Source: Trachelipus rathkii (Eukaryota; Arthropoda; Malacostraca; Isopoda; Trachelipodidae). Taken from it: a stretch of 17,500 nucleotides of DNA. The stretch is from contig JABUQX010007430.1 in NCBI GenBank assembly GCA_015478945.1, forward strand, positions 1-17,500. Reading direction: 5' to 3'. Below the pieces are notes generated by a model. It saw only the letters and a program-made list of their open reading frames with translations, was not told the DNA's origin and did not search any database. The number at the start of each line of letters is the position of its first letter. Within the stretch, counting starts at the first letter, position 1. Made by a program: the position numbers and the translations under genes. Shown here one piece after another: positions 10,901-17,500 of this stretch.

Positions 10901-11640
10901 CTTTGCCAGGCGGCTTACGAATCAACCCGAAACCCTTTTCTCTGTCAATTCCAAAAGTCCTTTGGTTTGCTGCCAAGTTGAAGAAGCAACTTGAGCTTGT
11001 TGGGTCCCCCAGTCGTGTGTCCTGAAATGAAACAGCATAGGAGTCCAAACAGGCGCTACGCACCAGGGTGTCGAGTGCCGGTACTTTCCACTTCTGGTGC
11101 TACTTGCGCCAATTATTCCCCTGCTCCAGATTCATCCATCACAAAGTAGGTTTCATCTCTGGCTGGCAAACATGTTGGGCAAGCTCTTGGGGCCAAATTA
11201 CGGAACATCAAACCTGTCATTAGGCGGTGGTCTTCATCTAGTAGAAGGAGGTGGTCCTGGGTCGATTGCGTCTTGGTCGATGCGTCTGTGAAACAATCCA
11301 CCATGGATTTCTTATTCGCAGGGCTTCCGACCTGCCCATTTTGCTCCTCCAATTCCCTCTCAAGTCGTTCATTCTCTTTTCTGTTCGAGAGCCATTCTCG
11401 ACCCTTAAAGCAATTCTTCCCCTGTAAATTGCCACTATCCTCTCCAGCACCCGCCTTCAACACATCTTAATCCGATCATCTACTTTCTTAGTGATTGAGT
11501 TTTTGCCTTTCTATTGGAACTGAACATCTTGTATAAGATTTAACCCTCTCAGCCTTGTTCCTATTTCGTTCGGTTAGGGATTTCCCTTGTCGTTAGTTTA
11601 CTAACACGGTATAGCCGCATTCTTGTGTGCTTTGGAGGTC
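8000..11640 (+). pseudogene. LINE-B ORF2 remnant: endonuclease, RT, RNase H, Cys motif
   Basis: The ORF2 enzyme cuts the target, reverse transcribes and, with RNase H, removes template RNA. Endonuclease: NSATFKVHWPLSSLNRE at 8238-8288, AILLQESVPFTPFPLHS at about 8310-8356 and YILGDFN at 8472-8492, the metal-binding GDFN box. Linker: an NRENRNLYRLYK segment near 8950-8985. RT: PDGIP at 9327-9341; a PIPKPGK-like segment near 9430-9450; SSNKILVF at about 9636-9659; FFDAKKAD at 9656-9679, motif A with its Asp retained; LDEGVPQ at 9805-9825, motif B; and PCDDLAC at 9903-9923, motif C, keeping both Asp but not the Tyr. Thumb: RTKLDYGCVIF (10272-10304), a TNVLRIATEQFLPS segment and YTSALDIY. RNase H: SMRFIQCS and then SDSR at 10886-10897, the DSR acidic motif; a WVPSHVG-like relic near 11000-11030. 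C-terminus: FLFAGLPTCPFCSS, the Cys motif, near 11309-11350. At least ten frame changes are needed. It is inactive but unusually complete. Confidence 0.88.
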
Positions 11641-11690
11641 CCTGTACATTCCACTCAAAAAGAATAAAAAAAATTATTATTATATTTCAC
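11640..11690 (+). other. LINE-B 3' end: A-rich and ATT tail
   Basis: After the ORF2 remains, the sequence TTGGAGGTCCCTG is followed by AAAAAGAATAAAAAAAATTA and a short (ATT)n. C/T-rich element sequence stops here and AT-rich flanking DNA begins. This fits the polyadenylation-like and simple-repeat end of a LINE. The exact end is known only to within about 20 bases. Confidence 0.65.
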
Positions 11691-11978
11691 ATTGATGATA
11701 TCTTATTTGTAATAGTGAAGTATTGTATTTGTAATTTTATTTCGTTAATGTTTTTTACATTTTAATAAATATGATCTTGACTCAAGACCCTTTGAAAGGA
11801 ATATTTTATTGATGTTCGTAATAATTTAAATGGAGCGATTGCTGTTGCTGAATAAATCGATAGAGTTCGCTAAACCTTAAGTACGTTTTTTGCCATATTG
11901 TAATAGATGGTCAACTTATTATCAATCATTCATAGCAAAATAACTATGATATGTCTTATACAATTCTCCTCCTAAATA
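11691..11978. other. AT-rich spacer, no features seen
   Basis: This lies between the LINE-B tail and a minisatellite. It has stops in all frames and no repeat or domain that could be recognised. Confidence 0.6.
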
Positions 11979-12391
11979 TCCTGTCTCTGTGGACGTAATA
12001 TTATCTTACCAAGAGACCTGGCTATATAGTCTAGATTTCTTCCATTTACCAGGAACCCGAACTGTATGAACTACATTCAGTCCACTTACCAGGATTCCGG
12101 GCTCAATAGACTAGATTTCTTTCATTACCAGGAATCTGAACTGCATGGGCTAAATTTAGTCCACTTACCAGGATTCAGGGCTCAATGGACTAGATTTCTT
12201 CCATTTACCAGGAATCAAAACTGCATGGACTAAATTCAGTCCACTTACCAGGAGCCTGGGCTCCATTGATAAGATACCTGTTTGCCGTGAGTCCTGAATC
12301 TGTAGACAAGATTCCTTCTGTTTACCGTTTGCCAGGAATCCTGGATCTATAGAATAGATTAGACATTTGCTTACCAGGAGTTTTGGCTTTA
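11979..12391. repeat. 40-bp minisatellite with 80-bp higher-order (A-B) structure
   Basis: About ten monomers, each ending in a TTACCAGGA-type box. This box recurs at 12048, 12088, 12127, 12167, 12207 and 12247, a spacing of 39-40 bases. Alternate monomers form two classes: class A contains CTAGATTTCTTCCAT, class B contains CTAAATTCAGTCCA, so the true unit is an A-B dimer of 80 bases. Class A dimers are GGGCTCAATGGACTAG-like; class B dimers begin ACTGCATGGACTAAA. Monomers at both edges (11979-12017 and 12260-12391) are more divergent, including one with a small internal duplication at 12321-12333. Each monomer class contains a short dyad (see findings). Confidence 0.92.
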
Positions 12392-12976
12392 TAATTATAA
12401 TTTAGTGATATCGTGGATAAATTTTTTTTTTGACATTTTAACAATTTTATAACTGTTATGACAAGGCATTTTTAATTAAATATTTAATATGCCTATTTTG
12501 ATTCTGGTCCAGGAAAGATTTCTAATAATTTTTACCAAAAACAAGTACAAGGGTCAGAAAGGAGGTACATTTAGTTACATTTGAGCATATTAATTTTTGA
12601 AAATATTCGAGAGGATTAGCCTCATCCTATGCCCGTTTTTTTATTGGGATACAAATCTAGTGGGCTTATTTTATCCAATTTTATTTATTGGGCCTACTTT
12701 ATTTTTGTTTTTGTTTTAAGTCTCTTGTTCATCATCGCCTGTTTAGTGGCTGGAAAAAATTCTTCTCATCATTTACAGTAGAATCAGTTGATATTTTTTT
12801 TCTCTTGATCATCAATTATGATTCACAAATATTTTTATCAATTACCTTTCCTGTTTAAATGTAGTTTCTTTAGTCACTTATTAAAGCTATTGAACAAAAT
12901 TGTCTTTCCTTATTGAGATTTTGGAAGATGAGCTGAGAAATTTTGATTTGAAAAATTGATATCAAAGAAGTCGCTT
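12392..12976. other. AT-rich non-coding DNA
   Basis: There is no open frame of interest, no terminal repeats and no domain. A GGGTCAGAAAGGAGG stretch at 12551-12565 stands out only by composition. Confidence 0.6.
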
Positions 12977-13110
12977 TAAAAGAAACACTTGGTGTTTAAC
13001 TAAATTTAACACTTTTAAAGGTAATAAATAATGTTGCCTCAGTATACTGAGTAAACATTATCTTTAAAAGTGTTACATTTCATGTTTAGTTCACTTCCAA
13101 GTTTTTCTTT
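12977..13110. repeat. Imperfect foldback (inverted repeat) with palindromic centre
   Basis: Left arm 12978-13035, right arm 13054-13109. The inner arms pair TAACACTTTTAAAG (13007-13020) with CTTTAAAAGTGTTA (13062-13075) perfectly over 14 bases, then AATAATGTT with AACATTA across a small bulge. The loop contains CTCAGTATACTGAG, a perfect 14-base palindrome (13038-13051). The outer arms pair AAGAAACACTTGG (12980-12992) with the reverse complement of the segment at about 13095-13108, and AACTAAA (12998-13004) with TTTAGTT (13084-13090). It resembles a small MITE or foldback element. No ORF lies inside and no clear target-site duplication was seen. Confidence 0.8.
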
Positions 13111-14221
<1,111 letters not shown>

Positions 14222-14278
14222 TATATATATATATATATATATATATAGTATATATCTATATAGTATGTATATACATAA
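14222..14278. repeat. Short (AT)n with TATATAGTATATA variants
   Basis: Pure AT from 14222 to 14248, then degenerate TATAG and TATGTA units to about 14275. The TATATAGTATATA word recurs at the left end of the larger array near 16435-16462. Confidence 0.9.
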
Positions 14279-15235
14279 ATGCTTTTATATAGATACACAA
14301 GGGTTTGGGTAATGTAAGTAACTTTTGGGAGAATATATTTTCTTGCTTTGGGCAAAAGATGCACTCTAACTTTCACTCTATTCTTTCGTATCCATCAACT
14401 GCTTGGCCTGGCTCTAGCAAGACGAATGAAGAAGCTTTGAATATGATTGTGTGAGCTAACCTCGATGTTTCCTATCGTGAGGGAACAGAGAATGCAAGGG
14501 GGAGTTTTGTTATGCATAGCTAACACGATCTATTTTGTACCGAGAACGTTCGGGAACGACTTATTTTGGTTTTGTAAGAAGGCTAACAAAACAAGGTTAT
14601 CGTCTTGTGAAAGAGTTTTGAGTCTTAGGGAAAGGGACTTTTAAGAGAATATATGCATTTTGTATGCAGTTTCTAGGCGAAGCTTGTTTGTTCAAATAGA
14701 AGTGTTTTCTTGTATGAGTCAGAATTGAAATCGTGAGAAAAGAGTAAGGAATTTGGTCTGTTGGAACTTGTAAAGATTTTATAAACACATTGCCACACCA
14801 TGTTGATTTTAAAATTGTTTTGTATTCAAAACTGAATTCCGATAAAGGACCCCCCTCTGAGAAAGGAATCTTCATCTGAAAGATTTGAATTAATCAACAT
14901 AGGTGTGCATTCTGTCCAAGGAAAGGAAGAACACATACCTAGCATCCATCGAGATGGTAGTACTCGCATCTCCAGGATGAGGATCATGGTTGAGTTTACA
15001 AATTCTGGAACATGAAGAAGATTTACTGTCCAGAAAGGTTACATGCTAAACTCTGATAAATTGAAAACAAAAGTAGGAAAACAAGATAAGTCTGGTGTCT
15101 GGTGTATAAGATTTGCGGATGTGTAATTTCTATGTTTGCCACCAACATGAGGAACGGTATATTGGGACAAGATTCGCATTATAATGTAGGTCTAAAAAAC
15201 TTGGTAAACGTATACCAGTGGTGCATGATAGTCCG
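14279..15235. other. Less AT-rich anonymous DNA, no supported gene
   Basis: About 950 bases with balanced G content on the + strand. Short open frames exist (14447-14644 +, 14597-14875 -) but neither shows a domain, signal peptide or family motif. All forward frames contain stops at intervals of about 20-70 codons. The texture resembles that of the purine-rich remnant at the left edge, so an unrecognised element relic on the + strand is possible. Confidence 0.45.
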
Positions 15236-15800
15236 AAAATACTTATTCATTCCTTAAAATCATTTTAAAACGCTTTTCTTTCTTTAAAAATGTTAAAAGA
15301 ATTTTAAAACTTAGAGGCGGTTTTAATTGTTACTTTATGTTGCTTTAACCTCTTTAAAATTAATCATGCAAATTAAAGCAAATGTTAATAATGTTAATAT
15401 CGCGAAATGATACCAACTACTTAAAAGAAAAAGATCATTACTTAATAAAACAAGGTTAGTTTTCTAATAATTAAATTGGTCGCCAGATCAAAGATCAAGA
15501 TTTCAACATCAAAACTTTAAAATTAACAAAGCGGTTGACATTAAAAGTTAGTGGTTAATTAAAACAAAGCAATTACTGACTTAATTGTAGGCTAGTTTAT
15601 AGCAAATGCTATCAAATTACAAAGCTAGATATATATTTTTTCTAAAAGTCATTAAAGCTAAATTGTTAAAAATTAATGAAGCTAAGCTTTTGTTAGTTGC
15701 TTATTTTAAAATGTTAGAGATTAGTATTAAATGAAGCTAAGCTTGTTTTCTTTATTTTTTTTTTTTTTTTTTATAAAAAAGTTTTTACTTTTTCTATTTA
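15236..15800. other. TTTAAA- and AAAGC-rich AT DNA
   Basis: Very AT-rich DNA with repeated TTTTAAAA, TTAAAG and AAAGC words and a poly-T run at about 15756-15772. No open frame. It may be the remains of an old low-complexity or satellite array; no clear period could be counted. Confidence 0.5.
15676..15744. repeat. 14-bp direct repeat ATGAAGCTAAGCTT, spaced 55 bases
   Basis: Exact copies at 15676-15689 and 15731-15744, each preceded by an A/T-rich ATTAA word. This supports a local tandem history of about 55 bases in this low-complexity stretch. Confidence 0.7.
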
Positions 15801-16409
15801 ACATATTTTTTATTTTAAAATTGGTTGTTCCCCCCTATGGAACTGTATATCGCAGTATATAAAAAAAAAAAAAAATAAGTGCAATTATGACTATGAAACT
15901 CTTTCTTTGAAAGCTACTCTATTTTAAAATTAAAAATGATATTTAAAAATATCAGAGCAAAAAACGATTTCCAAATCTGGAAAGACTTTTATATATAAAA
16001 AAAACGTGTTCATAATCTAATAAAATCAAAAAAAAAATGTTGTCATCAAAATATGTTCATCTGACATTTTTAAATCAACGCTGTAGGAATTATCGGTATA
16101 AATCTTTTATTTGGCTGCTTTAGGAGAGGGCTGTCTCAATCGTTTGAGTCTCCTTTTATGAAATGAGCTTTAAACCTTGTTTAAAGAAAACCTACTGAAA
16201 ATCTTAGTAAACATGGGGGCACGCATCCTGAAAATCCAAAGACCTGCTTGATTGTTTCAAGGTTTTTTAGGGGGGAATACCGGGGAAACTTTCGGCCCAC
16301 GAGTAACTTCCCTTAAAAGGACCTGATCATCAGAGCGTCGTTAGGTAACATCTGTCTAATGAGATAACATAGGTCTTTCTTACGGACGACCACGCTCACC
16401 CCATGATTT
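15801..16409. other. AT-rich then mixed DNA, no gene seen
   Basis: The first part is AT-rich with poly-A runs. About 16100-16400 is less AT-rich and includes a G run (GGGGGG near 16271) and GCGTCG-type words. No tRNA-like boxes, ORF or terminal repeats were found, so a SINE or LTR fragment cannot be supported. Confidence 0.5.
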
Positions 16410-16459
16410 AAAAAAAAAAAAAATATATATATATATATAGTATATATAGTATATATATA

Positions 16460-16550
<91 letters not shown>

Positions 16551-16573
16551 CTCTTTTTTTTTTTTTTTTTTTT
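16410..16573. repeat. Compound A14-(TATATATAG)n-(AT)n-T20 array
   Basis: Poly-A at 16410-16423, alternating TA to 16438, three TATATAG-type units to about 16460, nearly pure (TA)n to 16547, a short TATCTC junction, and poly-T at 16554-16573. Because poly-A on the left pairs with poly-T on the right and the AT core is self-complementary, the whole array is an inverted repeat of about 160 bases. Confidence 0.95.
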
Positions 16574-16965
16574 ATCCAAATTGATAAGTGCCACTAGAGG
16601 CATTCTACTTATTGCAAGCGTTTTGAGAAAGCAAAACTACTATCGGACTTACTTTTAAGACACTATTTTACTTCTCTTATGACTTTAAAACTAGAAGCGG
16701 ATCCATAATAGCAAGAGCTACATCCATTTCTAACTTCAAAAAAATTCGTGGCTTTCCACTCTCAAACTATCTTTCTTGTCACTTTCAACAAGGTGCTTTT
16801 GAGGAAGTTGGCACTGTCGCCTGGTTTACTTTAAAACGCTAATTTCCTCTCTATTAAAACTGAAATGAGCAAACTTTATTGCTAAAAAAAAATGCTTCTA
16901 CTTAAACTGTTCGTCGTTCTGGGCCGAGCTTCTTACTCTCAAGCACGGTTATCCAGATATGTGTT
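16574..16965. other. Spacer without recognisable features
   Basis: Mixed AT-rich DNA. A forward open frame starting at 16892 runs straight into the AT array and is not credible as a gene. Confidence 0.55.
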
Positions 16966-17109
<144 letters not shown>

Positions 17110-17111
17110 CT

Positions 17112-17500
17112 TTAATGAAATCGAACTCTGGGGTCGGCAAAATTGCTTACATAGTTCGATTCTTCTTCGTCTTCTTCTTCACTAGGATCTGTATCCTTTA
17201 ATTGTTCTTGGGCTATATAAACTCTCGTAGTTCTTTTCTCGTGAGATCGGTGAGGTCCATATTCCTCTTTATTACTGGAGGAAGTTCTTTGACTTCTCCG
17301 GTCCCCTTCTTTTGCTTTCAGATTTTCCTCTAAATCCGTGGTGGACCCCTGTGGGTCGTTACCACCGTAATAAAAACTCTGCTTTGTGGGGGCGACTCCC
17401 TGCGGAGCGTCCTTATAATAAAACTGCATTGCCCTGCTGTGGCGATCTTCGGTATACTGCTTCCACCGGACCGTTCCTGTGGGATACCCATCTGTTACTG
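17112..17500 (-). CDS. Partial unrecognised hydrophilic ORF, open to the right edge
   Basis: The reverse strand is open without a stop from the window edge (17499) to a TAA at 17112-17114, at least 128 codons, in DNA of clearly higher GC than its surroundings. The first Met in the window is at 17427-17429, but the frame stays open upstream of it, so that is probably not the start. The peptide is charged and rich in Gly, Ser, Gln and Tyr, with words such as [23 protein letters not shown] and [16 protein letters not shown], then an acidic tail [10 protein letters not shown]. No signal peptide, membrane segment, zinc knuckle or catalytic motif is seen. A GTAAGC splice-donor match on the reverse strand at 17145-17150, just after the acidic run, suggests an exon could end there; otherwise it ends at the TAA. 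It could be a host-gene exon or the Gag/linker part of a younger retroelement. I do not recognise the family. Confidence 0.5.
   Translation of the reverse strand, partial: VTDGYPTGTVRWKQYTEDRHSRAMQFYYKDAPQGVAPTKQSFYYGGNDPQGSTTDLEENLKAKEGDRRSQRTSSSNKEEYGPHRSHEKRTTRVYIAQEQLKDTDPSEEEDEEESNYVSNFADPRVRFH

Larger units (their letters stand above)
5170..11680 (+). mobile_element. LINE-B: near full-length two-ORF non-LTR retrotransposon (I/Jockey superfamily)
   Basis: A continuous forward-strand element of about 6.5 kb with the canonical order ORF1 (Gag-like with zinc knuckle), ORF2 endonuclease, RT, RNase H and C-terminal Cys motif, then an A-rich tail. The presence of RNase H together with a zinc-knuckle ORF1 points to the I-like side of the superfamily. 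The clade is not decided here. Every domain is interrupted by frameshifts or stops, so the copy is dead. The 5' end is estimated from the composition change near 5170 and is uncertain; the 3' end is marked by an AATAAAAAAAATTATTATT tail. Confidence 0.87.

Noticed and set aside
14447..14875. Two short open frames in the anonymous stretch
   Set aside because: They give no motif or family, overlap on opposite strands, and are of chance length for this composition.
14880..15235. A possible copia or Gag relic on the + strand, suggested by purine-rich texture
   Set aside because: Translation in three frames gave no Pol, Gag or integrase motif that could be placed in order.

Overview
This is a eukaryotic, repeat-dominated window with no operons, no recognisable RNA genes and only one uninterrupted coding stretch that might be functional. 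The mix of decayed Ty1/copia, Jockey/I-superfamily LINE and another LINE fragment, set among very long (AT)n and (ATT)n microsatellites, suggests an invertebrate. An arthropod, and most likely a decapod crustacean, fits best; this is an inference from the style of the elements, not a demonstration.

Layout. 1-1400 (+): dead Ty1/copia pol remnant (reverse transcriptase, RNase H and C-terminal tail), A+G-rich. 1400-1980: AT-rich, nothing coding. About 1995-2745 (-): decayed fragment resembling the endonuclease and endonuclease-RT linker of a third retroelement, a LINE. 2825-3020: degenerate (TA/TTA) block. 3030-5090 (+): LINE-A, a 5'-truncated Jockey-type ORF2 (linker, RT, thumb) with damaged catalytic motifs. 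5170-11680 (+): LINE-B, a near full-length 6.5 kb two-ORF LINE with an ORF1 (Gag-like, zinc knuckle), an ORF2 with endonuclease, RT, RNase H and C-terminal Cys motif, and an A-rich/ATT tail. Both ORFs are full of stops and frameshifts. LINE-B carries a diverged 188-bp tandem duplication between the ORF1 zinc-knuckle region and the ORF2 endonuclease.

11.7-17.1 kb: AT-rich non-coding DNA holding a 40-bp minisatellite with an 80-bp two-monomer higher-order structure (11979-12391), a 135-bp imperfect foldback with a perfect 14-bp palindrome at its centre (12977-13110), a pure (ATT)n array (13399-13501) and three long, nearly pure (AT)n arrays (13782-13901, 16424-16547, 16994-17108). 17112-17500 (-): an open reading frame that runs off the right edge. 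It is hydrophilic with an acidic C-terminus, has no stop for at least 128 codons and has a good internal splice-donor match. It may be a host exon or part of another element.

No coordinated gene system is visible. The genes listed are dead copies of independent selfish elements. The most distinctive signals are the dyad-containing higher-order minisatellite, the foldback, the diverged tandem duplication inside LINE-B and the unexplained ORF at the right edge.
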